A stretch of DNA of 64,000 bases from Bibersteinia trehalosi (lineage in GTDB: Bacteria > Pseudomonadota > Gammaproteobacteria > Enterobacterales > Pasteurellaceae): positions 62,001-126,000 of the forward strand of contig NZ_SMAM01000004.1 of NCBI RefSeq assembly GCF_004346205.1. The letters run 5' to 3'. The translations under genes and the position numbers were made by a program. Every line of letters starts with the position of its first letter. Positions within the stretch are counted from its first letter, which is position 1. The notes below the pieces were generated by a model. It was not told the DNA's origin, did no database searches, and saw nothing but the letters and a program-made list of their open reading frames with translations. This document shows, piece after piece, positions 28,517 to 37,585 of this stretch.

Positions 28517-29332
28517 ATGAGTCCATTGTTATCCCAACCTAATGTGTCTAATGAAAATGGGCAAATCCAGCAGATTACGCCAGAGAATGCGAAGTGGGAA
28601 TATGTTGGATTTGAGGTTTATTTATTAGATAACCAAGAGCTTGAATTACAAAGTGGTGAAAATGAGCTTTGTTTAGTATTTGTTGCAGGAAAAGGTTCTG
28701 TCTATGTGGATCAAATCGCATTTGAGAATCTTGGTAATAGGATGTCGCCTTTTGAAAAAGTCCCACCTTATTCTGTGTATATTCCTCCTCATAAAACACT
28801 TAAAGTGAAAACGACAGAATCGCTAGAATTAGCAGTATGTAGCGCTCCAGGGAAAGGGAATTACCCAGTGAGACTCATTTCACCAGAGAATGTTGGTGTA
28901 GAAAAACGAGGATTCGGTAATAATAAACGGCTTGTTCATAATATTTTGCCAGAGACTGAGCCAGCGGATAGTTTACTTGTCGTTGAGGTATTTACTGATG
29001 AAGGAAATACAAGTTCTTACCCAAGTCATAAACACGATGATAAACATTCAGAACATGAAACTTATCTAGAAGAAACCTACTATCATCGCTTTAATCCTCC
29101 TCAAGGATTTGCAATGCAGCGAGTATATACAGATGATCGTAGCCTTGATGAATGTATGGCTGTATATGATAAAAATGTGGTTAAAGTACCTCGTGGTTAT
29201 CACCCTGTTGCAACAATCGCAGGCTATGATAACTATTATTTAAATGTGATGGCAGGACCTGTGCGTAAATGGCAATTTACTTGGGAAAAAGATCATCAAT
29301 GGGTAAACACGGAAAAATATGGTCATAAATAA
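28517..29332 (+). CDS. iolB: 5-deoxy-glucuronate isomerase
   Basis: IolB isomerises 5-deoxy-D-glucuronate to 5-dehydro-2-deoxy-D-gluconate, the IolC substrate. The 271-residue bicupin protein has SSYPSHKHDDKHSEHETYLEETYYHRF, whose His and Glu residues are metal ligands, and the C-terminal VPRGYHPVATIAGYDNYYLNVMAG. An AGGAG site precedes ATG 28517. It is monocistronic, with a hairpin terminator. Confidence 0.95.
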   Translation: MSPLLSQPNVSNENGQIQQITPENAKWEYVGFEVYLLDNQELELQSGENELCLVFVAGKGSVYVDQIAFENLGNRMSPFEKVPPYSVYIPPHKTLKVKTTESLELAVCSAPGKGNYPVRLISPENVGVEKRGFGNNKRLVHNILPETEPADSLLVVEVFTDEGNTSSYPSHKHDDKHSEHETYLEETYYHRFNPPQGFAMQRVYTDDRSLDECMAVYDKNVVKVPRGYHPVATIAGYDNYYLNVMAGPVRKWQFTWEKDHQWVNTEKYGHK

Positions 29333-29337
29333 CAATG

Positions 29338-29364
29338 ATGCCACCGATACTGTTTCGGTGGCAT
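29338..29364. terminator. Bidirectional terminator between iolB and lyxK
   Basis: ATGCCACCGA pairs with TCGGTGGCAT, followed by TTTATCT. It lies between two convergent stop codons. Confidence 0.85.
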
Positions 29365-29371
29365 TTTATCT

Positions 29372-30820
29372 CTAAATTAAGGTTTGAAAGGCGCGAATAA
29401 GATGGGTGTATTGCTGGTATTTGGCTTGATAAAGGGCAAAATTTTCAGCGATGGGTTGGATAACGTTTATATTTATATGTTGCCGTACCATTGGCTCGCC
29501 AATGCCTTGCCACGCCATCATTGCTGCACCAAAGCAACCCGTTTCTTCAATTTGTGGGATTTCGAGCCTCATGCCGGTTAGATCGGCAAGCATTTGCATC
29601 CAAACAGAAGATTTTACAGGGCCTCCCGTTACTCTTAGTGTATTTACGTGAGGAAATCGTTTTCGCATACGGTTGAGGTGGTGCATCAGGCTAAACAGCA
29701 CCCCCTCATAAATCGCTTGCAATAAATGTGCTTGGGTATGGTGGGCTTGAATGCCGTAGAACCCCGCTTGCATTCCTAAGCCCGCGTTTGAACCATATAA
29801 AAACGGCACGAATAGTACGGAACTTGATGCAGGTGCTAGAAGGGATATTGCTTGATTAATTTCAGCATAATTCAATTTCCACTGTTTCACAAACCATTCT
29901 AAATTACCTGCTGAAGTAGGGCTAGCTTCGTGGACAATAAATTTATCCGTTTCAGCATATTTTCCATACACAAAAGGAATAGCTGAATTTTGCACTATTT
30001 GTGGCGTAATACCGCTGACGACCGACCAAGTACCGAGTACAACATTTAAGGTTGTTTCATCTTCTAAATTAGCACAGAGAGCGGTAGAAACCACATCAAA
30101 TAAGCCTCCAACTACAGGTGTTCCCACTGCTAAGCCACATGCAGCAGCGGCTTGTTCACTCACATAGCCTGCAATTTCATTTGGTTTAATGACAAGCGGG
30201 AGTTTTTCAATAATTTCTTGCAAACCCAGTAGTTCTGCAAGTTGAGGATCATATTGCCCCGTTTCCATATTATAGAGATTGCTTTCCGATATGTTGGTCT
30301 CTTCGCAATGTCGCTGACCCGTTAAGCAAAAACGCAAATAGTCGTGGGACATTAGCACTGAGCCAATTTGAGCATAACGTTCGGGTTCATGTTCTTTAAT
30401 CCAACGTAGAATAGAGACAGGGTGGCCAGTCCAGAGCGTTTGGCGGGTAATAGGATAGAGTTTTTCGGGAATACCCTCCGTTTGCCATTTTTTTACAATA
30501 TCTAGCGAACGTTGATCAGAGGATAAAATTGCCCGCCCCAGAGGCTGATTATTTTTATCTAGTAAAAATGCGCCTTTGCCCTGTGCTGAAATGCCAACAG
30601 CTTTGATATTTTTTGCAGAAATTCCGCTTTTTTCGACCGCTTGTTTGATTACCTTGGCGCAAGTCTGCCAAAGTTGAGCCATATCACGCTCGGCATAGCC
30701 CGCTTGTTCACTGATTACTGCCAGATTTTCACGGTGTAAGCTGTGTAAATTACCTTGATTATCAAAAAGAGCTGCTTTGATAAAAGTGCCACCGCAGTCT
30801 ATGCCGAGAGTGTAGTTCAT
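29372..30820 (-). CDS. lyxK: L-xylulose / 3-keto-L-gulonate kinase (FGGY family)
   Basis: The 482-residue FGGY sugar kinase has the N-terminal ATPase motif TLGIDCGGTFIKAALFD, the middle GISAQGKGAFLLDK, and GGLFDVVSTALC and RVTGGPVKSSVWMQMLADL in the C-terminal domain. LyxK (YiaP) follows the TRAP transporter genes here as in the yiaKLMNO-lyxK and Haemophilus clusters. The likely substrate is the 3-keto-L-gulonate made by YiaK, although L-xylulose is the named substrate in E. coli. It is last in a leftward operon. Confidence 0.88.
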   Translation of the reverse strand: MNYTLGIDCGGTFIKAALFDNQGNLHSLHRENLAVISEQAGYAERDMAQLWQTCAKVIKQAVEKSGISAKNIKAVGISAQGKGAFLLDKNNQPLGRAILSSDQRSLDIVKKWQTEGIPEKLYPITRQTLWTGHPVSILRWIKEHEPERYAQIGSVLMSHDYLRFCLTGQRHCEETNISESNLYNMETGQYDPQLAELLGLQEIIEKLPLVIKPNEIAGYVSEQAAAACGLAVGTPVVGGLFDVVSTALCANLEDETTLNVVLGTWSVVSGITPQIVQNSAIPFVYGKYAETDKFIVHEASPTSAGNLEWFVKQWKLNYAEINQAISLLAPASSSVLFVPFLYGSNAGLGMQAGFYGIQAHHTQAHLLQAIYEGVLFSLMHHLNRMRKRFPHVNTLRVTGGPVKSSVWMQMLADLTGMRLEIPQIEETGCFGAAMMAWQGIGEPMVRQHININVIQPIAENFALYQAKYQQYTHLIRAFQTLI

Positions 30821-30831
30821 ACTTAATTTTC

Positions 30832-31818
30832 CTATTCAGCTAAGGCATCAATTGCTTTAATCAATTCATCGCCATTTTGATCAATAAACGCTTTACGGAC
30901 ATCTGCTTCAATTTTTGCTTTAAACGGTGTGTTATCAACCTCTTCGATAACTTCAATCCCAGCTTTGCGTAGATTAGCAATAATCTCTTGTTCGTTTTGT
31001 ACATTTAATTCGCGTTGATATTTTCCAGCTTCTTGTGCAGCACTTATCAATGCGGTTTGTAATTCAGGAGCAAGAGCATCAAATTTTGCTTTATTCATCA
31101 CCACTATTAATGGGGTATAGCCATGATTCGTTAAGCTCAGATATTTTTGCACTTCATAGAGTTTTGATGACCAAAAAATGCCTATCGGGTGCTCTTGGGC
31201 ATCCACCGCACGGGTTTCCAAAGCAGTATAAAGTTCAGCCAATGGCATTGGCACAGGATTGCTATCCAATAGGCTAAATGCCTGAATATACATTGGGTTT
31301 TGATTGGTACGGACTTTTAATCCTTTAATATCATCAGGGCTGTTCACTGGATTTTTCGAGTTAGAAAATGCACGGAACCCCACATCCCAAAATGCTAAGC
31401 CCTTTAAGCCCTTATCCTCTAATGCAGAGAGTAGGCTTTGTCCAATTTCACCGTCCAGCACTTTATAAACATGTTCACGATTTTTAAAAATGAACGGAAT
31501 ATCAATCACGTTGAGTTTTTGCTCAAGTCCAGAGAAATTTGGTGAACCAGACATTTCTAAATCAATTGTTCCACCACGGACTGCGCTGATCATTGTTTGG
31601 GCATTACCCAGAGTACTGTCTGGGAAAAGGCTAAGTTTGATTTCACCTTTGGTTTTTTCTTTTAACAGGTCGTTGAACTTTTTGGCTGCGATATGCTGCG
31701 TATCTGAACGAGGAGCCTCATAGCCAAAGCGCAATGTTGTTGCCGCCTGTACGGATGTCGCAAAAATAGCGCTACCAGCGATTAATGCGGCTAAGGTTTT
31801 TAAATTGAATAATTTCAT
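30832..31818 (-). CDS. yiaO: TRAP transporter substrate-binding protein for 2,3-diketo-L-gulonate
   Basis: This is a DctP-family periplasmic binding protein. I start at ATG 31818 (MKLFNLKTLAALIAGSA, 328 residues) because AAGGAG lies just upstream and a signal peptide (cleavage after VQA, about 25) follows; an upstream in-frame start would add 24 non-signal residues and overlap yiaN. Family motifs include LRFGYEAPRSDTQHIAA, the conserved Arg in GLKVRTNQNPMY, and PLAELYTALETRAVDAQEHP. Confidence 0.93.
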   Translation of the reverse strand: MKLFNLKTLAALIAGSAIFATSVQAATTLRFGYEAPRSDTQHIAAKKFNDLLKEKTKGEIKLSLFPDSTLGNAQTMISAVRGGTIDLEMSGSPNFSGLEQKLNVIDIPFIFKNREHVYKVLDGEIGQSLLSALEDKGLKGLAFWDVGFRAFSNSKNPVNSPDDIKGLKVRTNQNPMYIQAFSLLDSNPVPMPLAELYTALETRAVDAQEHPIGIFWSSKLYEVQKYLSLTNHGYTPLIVVMNKAKFDALAPELQTALISAAQEAGKYQRELNVQNEQEIIANLRKAGIEVIEEVDNTPFKAKIEADVRKAFIDQNGDELIKAIDALAE

Positions 31819-31831
31819 AGTTTCTCCTTGG

Positions 31832-33112
31832 TTAAGGTTGCATCCACGCAAGTGGTGTGAGAATAAGTTGTGGGAAAAAGACGAACGCAAAAAGCAGAGC
31901 GATCATCATAAATAGATAGGGCAGAATACCTTTTGCAGCTTGGTCAAAAGGCAGCTTAGATACACCAGTAATAACATTCAGCACATTGCCTACAGGTGGA
32001 GTAATTAAGCCGATGGAAGTATTCAGAATAAATAGTACGCCAAAGTAAACAGGATCAATTCCTGCCTCTTCAATTAATGGCATGAGCACAGGGGTTAAAA
32101 TCAGCACGGTCGGGGTTAAATCCATCACCATACCAATGATAAAGACAGCAAGCATGATCATGATAAGCAGAACGGTTGGACTATCAATTAGTGGCTCTAA
32201 TAGCTCTGTCATCATTTGTGGCAGTTCCGCAATGGTAATTAACCAACCTGTCACATTCGCTGCGGCTACCAGCAACATCACTACCGCTGTGGTTTTTCCT
32301 GCATTTAAGATAACTTTATATAAATCACGGAATTTCAGTTCACGATAAACAAAAAGCGAAATAATTAATGCATAGAATGCGGCAACGGCTCCTGCTTCTG
32401 TTGGGGTAAACATACCAGAGCGGAAACCGCCGATAATGATTACAGGCAGTAATAACGCCCAGATACTGTTTTTAAACGAGATGCAGAGTTCTTGTTTGGT
32501 TGCTTTCGAGAATGTCATCAAATTGAGGCGTTTCGCTTGCCACCACCAAAGTAGCCCTAAACACATCCCCATTAAAATTCCTGGGGCGATACCAGCAAGG
32601 AATAATTTTGTGATCGATACGCCACTTGCTACGCCAAATACAATAAACGGAATACTAGGTGGAATAATTGGAGCAATAATGCCAGCTGTGCCAATTAATC
32701 CAGCGGAGCGATCAAGCGGATAACCGGTTGTTTTCATCATTGGTAATAGCATTGCGGCAACGGCTGCAGTATCAGCAACGGCAGAGCCGGAAAGACTTGC
32801 CATGATCATCGCGGCAATAATTGCCACAAAACCTAGTCCACCCCGTTTGTGTCCGACTAATTTCATCGGTAAATCAATAATTCGTTTGGATAATCCACCC
32901 TCATTCATAATTTCGCCAGCTAGAATAAAAAATGGGATAGCCATTAGCGAAAAACTATCCGCTCCGCTAATTAGCTGTTGGGCAAGGATTTGAGCATCAA
33001 ACAAATCTAGGTGAAGCATCAGTGCTACGCCACAGAGTAAGAGAGAAAAGGCAACCGGAACTCCAAGAATAATTGCGCCTAATAGTGCAAAAAGGAAAAT
33101 AATCACAGTCAT
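31832..33112 (-). CDS. yiaN: TRAP transporter large membrane subunit
   Basis: The 426-residue DctM-family protein has about twelve hydrophobic segments and the motifs SGSAVADTAAVAAMLLPMMKTTGY and IIPPSIPFIVFGVASGVS. It carries out sodium- or proton-coupled transport with YiaM. Its start overlaps the yiaM stop by 4 bp (ATGA), showing translational coupling. Confidence 0.95.
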   Translation of the reverse strand: MTVIIFLFALLGAIILGVPVAFSLLLCGVALMLHLDLFDAQILAQQLISGADSFSLMAIPFFILAGEIMNEGGLSKRIIDLPMKLVGHKRGGLGFVAIIAAMIMASLSGSAVADTAAVAAMLLPMMKTTGYPLDRSAGLIGTAGIIAPIIPPSIPFIVFGVASGVSITKLFLAGIAPGILMGMCLGLLWWWQAKRLNLMTFSKATKQELCISFKNSIWALLLPVIIIGGFRSGMFTPTEAGAVAAFYALIISLFVYRELKFRDLYKVILNAGKTTAVVMLLVAAANVTGWLITIAELPQMMTELLEPLIDSPTVLLIMIMLAVFIIGMVMDLTPTVLILTPVLMPLIEEAGIDPVYFGVLFILNTSIGLITPPVGNVLNVITGVSKLPFDQAAKGILPYLFMMIALLFAFVFFPQLILTPLAWMQP

Positions 33113-33591
33113 AATATTTCTCCTTGCATGATTTGGCGCATCGTTGAGCCCAAGCGTATTATTAACAGCAACGCGATAAAAGCACCAGCGATCAAGCCTG
33201 CAAGATAGGTAATACCGGTAGGGATACCAGAAATAGGTGCAATATTGTCTAAATTTAACTGAAATTGCACAAAGCTACCTTGTACCATTAAATAGCAACA
33301 AAATAGCATTAAGGTGTCTGTGAGCAGTTGTAGCACACGTTGTTTTTTAGGAGAAAGGCGCGCGGTCAGAATGGTCACTTTAACATGCTGATTAGCATTA
33401 AAAGCAAGCACTGCACCAAGGAATGTGAGCCATACAAACAGATAGCGCGAGACTTCTTCGGTGATGTTGATGCTGCTATTAAAACCATAACGTAGAACAA
33501 CATTAAGGAAAACTAAACAAGACATTGTGGCAAGAATAGCAACCACGAAAAACTCGAGTGTCTTGCTAGTGTAGTGAATAACTTTGTCCAT
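33109..33591 (-). CDS. yiaM: TRAP transporter small membrane subunit
   Basis: The 160-residue DctQ-family protein has four hydrophobic segments and the family pattern EEVSRYLFVWLTFLGAVLAFNANQHVKVTIL. It is the small partner of YiaN in a TRAP transporter that takes up 2,3-diketo-L-gulonate in E. coli. It overlaps yiaN by 4 bp. A 66 bp gap with an uptake-signal core (ACCGCTTGT, near 33630) separates it from yiaK. Confidence 0.93.
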   Translation of the reverse strand: MDKVIHYTSKTLEFFVVAILATMSCLVFLNVVLRYGFNSSINITEEVSRYLFVWLTFLGAVLAFNANQHVKVTILTARLSPKKQRVLQLLTDTLMLFCCYLMVQGSFVQFQLNLDNIAPISGIPTGITYLAGLIAGAFIALLLIIRLGSTMRQIMQGEIL

Positions 33592-33657
33592 TTTGATTTT
33601 CCGTTTTGTAAAATTTTGCTAAATTTTTACCGCTTGTATTTGTTGAACGAAAGATAA

Positions 33658-34656
33658 CTAAAGTGCTTTTAATTTCGCCCAAACGGTATCGTCTACGGGA
33701 ATGCCATTGGTTCGGTTTTCGGCACGAATTCGTTCGAATTCGTGTCCTGGGAGTCTTACTGCAATATTTGGATCGGCTCGTTCTGCGGTTTTCACATATT
33801 CCATAATACGATTGAGTTTTTCGTCTTTGCTTTTGCCGTCAATTAATCTCTCTACCTCAATGGCAATAAAAACCTGAGAAACGCAATACTCATCATCTTT
33901 TTCTTCTGTCACTTCAGCCACAGATAACCCATTGGAAAGTAAGGTGGCAATCATATCCAGTACAATGGATAAGCCAGAACCTTTCCAGAACCCCATTGGC
34001 ATTAGGCGGCGATTTTTCTCTACAATTGCAGGATCTCGAGTTGGATTGCCGTCATCATCAAAACCTGCATCTACCGCAGTTTGGCGACCCGCAAGACGAT
34101 TGACCTCAAGCATTCCGTAGGAATACATTGAGCAGGACATGTCTACCATCGTGATTGGGCTTGAAGGAATGGCAATAATAAGTGGATTAGTTCCAATGCG
34201 GCACTCTTTGGCCCCCCAAGGTGGCATTACTGCAATGGAATTTGTCCAGCAGATTCCAATATAGCCTTTCTCTGCCGCTTGCCAACCGTAGCCACCGCCT
34301 CGCATCCAGTGATTAGCATTCTTAAGCGCTACAACACCAATACCAAATTGATCGGCAATTTGCATTGCTCTATCCATCATTTTTTTTGCGGTGAGATTAC
34401 CGATGGCTTGGTGAGCATCCCATTGTTCAATAGCACCTAAAGAAAGCACTTTGCTTGGTATTGCGTCAGGCACAATATCGCCTTTTTCCAATTGTTGAAT
34501 AAAACGTGGGAAACGGTTTACGCCATGAGAATAGACCCCGCTTTCCGTGGTGTCGGCAAACATTGTGGCACACTCTTCGGCAAGTTCTTCGCGAACATGG
34601 CGAGCTAAAAGTACGCGTTTAAATTCCGCTTTCAATTCCGCATAAGAGACTTTCAT
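33658..34656 (-). CDS. yiaK: 2,3-diketo-L-gulonate reductase
   Basis: YiaK (DlgD) reduces 2,3-diketo-L-gulonate to 3-keto-L-gulonate with NADH. The 332-residue protein belongs to the malate/L-lactate dehydrogenase family (Ldh2 type), with [15 protein letters not shown] carrying the catalytic His, [19 protein letters not shown], and [11 protein letters not shown] plus [14 protein letters not shown] for cofactor and substrate binding. It is first in a leftward operon and diverges from the regulator gene. Confidence 0.93.
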   Translation of the reverse strand: MKVSYAELKAEFKRVLLARHVREELAEECATMFADTTESGVYSHGVNRFPRFIQQLEKGDIVPDAIPSKVLSLGAIEQWDAHQAIGNLTAKKMMDRAMQIADQFGIGVVALKNANHWMRGGGYGWQAAEKGYIGICWTNSIAVMPPWGAKECRIGTNPLIIAIPSSPITMVDMSCSMYSYGMLEVNRLAGRQTAVDAGFDDDGNPTRDPAIVEKNRRLMPMGFWKGSGLSIVLDMIATLLSNGLSVAEVTEEKDDEYCVSQVFIAIEVERLIDGKSKDEKLNRIMEYVKTAERADPNIAVRLPGHEFERIRAENRTNGIPVDDTVWAKLKAL

Positions 34657-34691
34657 TTGATTCCTTTTTATTTGTATTTCATATAGTAAAA

Positions 34692-34841
34692 TTATGTTTC
34701 ATAAATTAATGTTATGGCGAAAAAATGTCAATGCGTTGCTTAAAATAAAAGTCTTTATAAATCAAATGGTTATTTTTTTATTTCTGGATTTGTGATCAAT
34801 GTCTCATTTTTAGGAATATAATTTCACTATCTGAAACATAA
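34692..34841. promoter_or_regulatory. Divergent yiaK-yiaJ control region with an inverted TTATGTTTCA pair
   Basis: TTATGTTTCA (34692-34701) and its exact inverse TGAAACATAA (34832-34841) flank the divergent promoters and may be YiaJ operators. A CRP-like site lies between them. Confidence 0.45.
34791..34806. promoter_or_regulatory. Candidate CRP site in the yiaK-yiaJ region
   Basis: TGTGA-TCAATG-TCTCA matches 9 of 10 core positions of the CRP consensus. CRP control of the E. coli yia operon is known. Confidence 0.5.
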
Positions 34842-34896
34842 CGTGAAAAATACAAGCGGTATAAAAATTCACAAAATTTACAAAATAGGAGCAAGA

Positions 34897-35679
34897 ATGG
34901 AAGAAAAACAGAGTGGTAATCAGAGTCTTATTCGGGGGTTGAAGTTGCTAACTTTATTAGGAAATTTCCCGAATGGTTGCCCGCTGGCAAAATTGGCTGA
35001 ATTATCGGAGTTAAATAAAAGTACGGTACATCGCTTATTACAGGGGTTACAAAGCGAAGGATTTGTACGACCGGCAGCAACAGCAGGAAGTTATCGATTG
35101 AGTACTAAATGCTTAAGCTTAGGACAAAAAACACTGGCTTCAATGAATATTATTAATATTGCTGCGCCTTATTTGGAACAGGTAAATTTAAATTTAGGTG
35201 AAACGGTGAATTTCTCTAAGCGAGAAGGTTGGCATTCTATTTTGATTTATAAGCTTGAACCAACAGTTGGTATGATGCGTACGCGAGCTTATATTGGGCA
35301 ACATCAGCAACTTTATTGTTCAGCGATGGGGAAACTTTATTTGGCGTATGATGCTGATGAAACCGCTTTACAACATTATTGGCATATCAATGAGGCAAAT
35401 ATTCAGCAGCTGACTTGTTATACTATTACTGAGAAGTCTAAGATGGCGATAGAACTTGAAGAAATTCGGCAACTTGGCTTTGCGATGGATCGTGAAGAGA
35501 ATGAATTAGGTGTATGTTGTATTGCTGTACCTGTTTTTAACCATTTAGGGCAGATTGAATATGCCCTGTCAGTTTCCGCATCTACTCATCGTCTGAATAA
35601 AGACACGCAGGAAAACTTTTTGAAAGAGCTACAAATTGCGGCACAAGGAATTTCAAAAGAGTTGGGATATAACTGCTAA
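34897..35679 (+). CDS. yiaJ: IclR-family regulator of the diketogulonate operon
   Basis: The 260-residue protein has an N-terminal winged helix-turn-helix (about 8-70, LAKLAELSELNKSTVHRLLQGL) and an IclR effector domain (about 85-255, LNLGETVNFSKREGW, YCSAMGKLYLA). ATG 34897 with AGGAG is chosen over an in-frame GTG at 34843, whose region contains an uptake signal. It is divergent from yiaK, as yiaJ is in E. coli, where it represses the operon. Confidence 0.9.
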   Translation: MEEKQSGNQSLIRGLKLLTLLGNFPNGCPLAKLAELSELNKSTVHRLLQGLQSEGFVRPAATAGSYRLSTKCLSLGQKTLASMNIINIAAPYLEQVNLNLGETVNFSKREGWHSILIYKLEPTVGMMRTRAYIGQHQQLYCSAMGKLYLAYDADETALQHYWHINEANIQQLTCYTITEKSKMAIELEEIRQLGFAMDREENELGVCCIAVPVFNHLGQIEYALSVSASTHRLNKDTQENFLKELQIAAQGISKELGYNC

Positions 35680-35890
35680 GGTTAAGCAAATAAAAAATGC
35701 GACATTACGGGTTGGGGTAATGTCGCAAAATTTGACGATATTGAGGAATCATTTTTGTTGTTATTATGTTGCAAAATATAATACGCTGTTTGTTACAAAT
35801 AGTCGAAGGAAAATTTCAACAAAATTTAAAAAATTGGAGCAAGATCACATTTTTGAAATTTTTATTTTTGATAGGACAGAAAAGCGAAAA

Positions 35891-35912
35891 CCCTGATGAT
35901 TTCTCATCAGGG
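35891..35912 (-). terminator. Terminator of the tRNA-Phe-tRNA-Asn operon
   Basis: CCCTGATGA-GAAA-TCATCAGGG on the minus strand is followed by TTTTCGCTTTT, just beyond tRNA-Asn. The rest of the 35680-35922 gap shows no gene. Confidence 0.88.
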
Positions 35913-35922
35913 CTTCTGAATA

Positions 35923-35998
35923 TGGCTCCTCCTGCGGGACTCGAACCTGCGACATATGGATTAACAGTCCACCGTTCTACCGACTGAACTAAGGAGGA
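35923..35998 (-). tRNA. asnT: tRNA-Asn (GTT)
   Basis: The 76-base cloverleaf on the minus strand has the acceptor TCCTCCT, anticodon GTT in GGACTGTTAATCC, a T-loop GGTTCGAGTCC and an encoded CCA end. It is transcribed after tRNA-Phe from the same promoter with a 5-base spacer. Confidence 0.96.
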
Positions 35999-36003
35999 AT
36001 TGA

Positions 36004-36079
36004 TGGTGCCTCGAGGCGGAATCGAACCACCGACACGGGGATTTTCAATCCCCTGCTCTACCGACTGAGCTATCGAGGC
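36004..36079 (-). tRNA. pheV: tRNA-Phe (GAA)
   Basis: The 76-base cloverleaf on the minus strand has acceptor GCCTCGA, D-loop AGTCGGTA, anticodon GAA in GGGGATTGAAAATCCCC and an encoded CCA end. It differs from E. coli tRNA-Phe mainly in the acceptor and T stems. Confidence 0.96.
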
Positions 36080-36100
36080 AGCGTCTTGCTGACGGGGTGC

Positions 36101-36129
36101 ATTATGCTGATTTCAGTCGTGCTCGTCAA
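36101..36129 (-). promoter_or_regulatory. Promoter of the tRNA operon
   Basis: On the minus strand, TTGACG (36129-36124) and CATAAT (36106-36101) are spaced by 17 bp. They are followed by a GC-rich discriminator (GCACCCCG), typical of stringently controlled stable-RNA promoters. Confidence 0.85.
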
Positions 36130-36204
36130 ATCTTTTTTTCAGAAATTTAAAAAAATGCGTTCAATAGATCGCTTTTTATACGTATCGGATTAAAAAGCAA
36201 CAAA

Positions 36205-37308
36205 TTAACGAACTTTTAAATATTTCTGCTGTGCTTTATTTACCTTAACAAGATAATTTCTTGCCTGAGAAGAAGGGTGAGCTGTGGTTAAAATTCGATA
36301 AACCGCATCAGGTGTTAGATTATTAATACGTTCAATCGCATCCCATTTATCGCGATCAAACACTCTTAATACTGCACCGGCACCACTGTTATACGCTGAA
36401 ATCATTGCATAACGTTTTGAGGTTGGATTAGTGATTCCTTCCAAATATTCGTCACGCAAAATGGTGAGATACATGGTTCCTGCATCAATATTTTTCTTTG
36501 GATCATAGAGATAGGCACGATCAGGCTGACCACTATAGCCTTTACGGACGAAAATATCTCGCCCAGCTGTTTTTGGCACAACTTGCATTAAACCAATCGC
36601 ATTGGCATAACTTACCGCATAAGGGTTGAAGGAAGATTCCACTTCCATAATACCTAAAATTAAGCTGATATCGATACCATATTGACGAGAGGCTTGACGA
36701 ACCATTGGGAGATAGCGTCTTGCACGCACTTCAACGTGGTTTGCAATCATTGGAATGGTGACATAGCTCACTCGATGGCCATTTTTGAGTTTGCGAGTTT
36801 GTAATTTGTGCTGAATCAGATAGGTTGCAAAATCATTTGCAATGGCAATGTTGGTTACAGAGCGTCCGAAATGATCAACGACCTGCCCCGCTAAGAATGG
36901 GTTATTGCTGATTGGCACATCGCCTGAGGCAAATAAATCAATGCCTGAAGCATCTGAACCCATCAACAAGGTATGAATAATAGAATTACGTAGACGGTTT
37001 TGATCACCAAGTGTTTCGATAATGATCTGACCATCATCAAAACTGATATGGCTACGGGTGTAGTATTTATCGGTGTATTTTACGTAGTCTTTTTCGCTGG
37101 CTTTGAGTAGTTCGTTTACTCCCCAAATTTCATCAATGCTATGCGAAAATTGTCCGGTTAGAATATCTAAACCACGAGTGTCTTTCGTATAATCAGGACG
37201 GACTTTAGTCCCTTTGCTTTTCTTTTTAGGCGAACTAGAACATGATGCCAAAAATGGCACAATGAGTAGAAGAGGCATAAATTTGCCGAATTTTTTAAAA
37301 TTTTTCAT
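36205..37308 (-). CDS. mltC: Membrane-bound lytic murein transglycosylase C
   Basis: MltC is an outer-membrane lipoprotein that cleaves peptidoglycan glycan strands. I start at ATG 37308 ([23 protein letters not shown], 367 residues), one base after the yggX stop; the lipobox is LASC at about 20-23. The C-terminal SLT domain has the catalytic Glu in [29 protein letters not shown] and [12 protein letters not shown]. The order mutY-yggX-mltC is the E. coli order. Confidence 0.95.
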   Translation of the reverse strand: MKNFKKFGKFMPLLLIVPFLASCSSSPKKKSKGTKVRPDYTKDTRGLDILTGQFSHSIDEIWGVNELLKASEKDYVKYTDKYYTRSHISFDDGQIIIETLGDQNRLRNSIIHTLLMGSDASGIDLFASGDVPISNNPFLAGQVVDHFGRSVTNIAIANDFATYLIQHKLQTRKLKNGHRVSYVTIPMIANHVEVRARRYLPMVRQASRQYGIDISLILGIMEVESSFNPYAVSYANAIGLMQVVPKTAGRDIFVRKGYSGQPDRAYLYDPKKNIDAGTMYLTILRDEYLEGITNPTSKRYAMISAYNSGAGAVLRVFDRDKWDAIERINNLTPDAVYRILTTAHPSSQARNYLVKVNKAQQKYLKVR

Positions 37309-37309
37309 T

Positions 37310-37582
37310 TTATTTCTCAACTGGAACATAGCCTTCAATATGAACGTCTTTGCCTTCAAATAAGAAATTTACCATCTCGGTTTCTAATAATTTACGGTGT
37401 TCTGGATTCATCGTATTTAGTTTTTTCTCATTCATCAGCATTGTCTGCTTTTTCATCCATTCTGCCCATGCTTGTTTGCTGATGGAATCAAAAATTCGTT
37501 TACCAAGTTCGCCAGGATAGAGTTGAAAATCCAAACCTTCAGCATCCTGCTTTAAATATTCACAAAATACGGTTCTTGCCAT
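37310..37582 (-). CDS. yggX: Fe(II)-trafficking / iron-sulfur protection protein YggX
   Basis: The 90-residue YggX protects iron-sulfur clusters, including that of MutY, against oxidation. Its N-terminus [23 protein letters not shown] holds the conserved Cys7. [20 protein letters not shown] and the terminal GYVPVEK are family patterns. It sits 3 bp after mutY and 1 bp before mltC in one operon. Confidence 0.96.
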   Translation of the reverse strand: MARTVFCEYLKQDAEGLDFQLYPGELGKRIFDSISKQAWAEWMKKQTMLMNEKKLNTMNPEHRKLLETEMVNFLFEGKDVHIEGYVPVEK

Positions 37583-37585
37583 AAT

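Noticed and set aside
35680-35922. A possible coding region downstream of yiaJ
   Set aside because: The open frames here run into the tRNA-Asn gene on the opposite strand and include the tRNA terminator. No start site or domain is visible.
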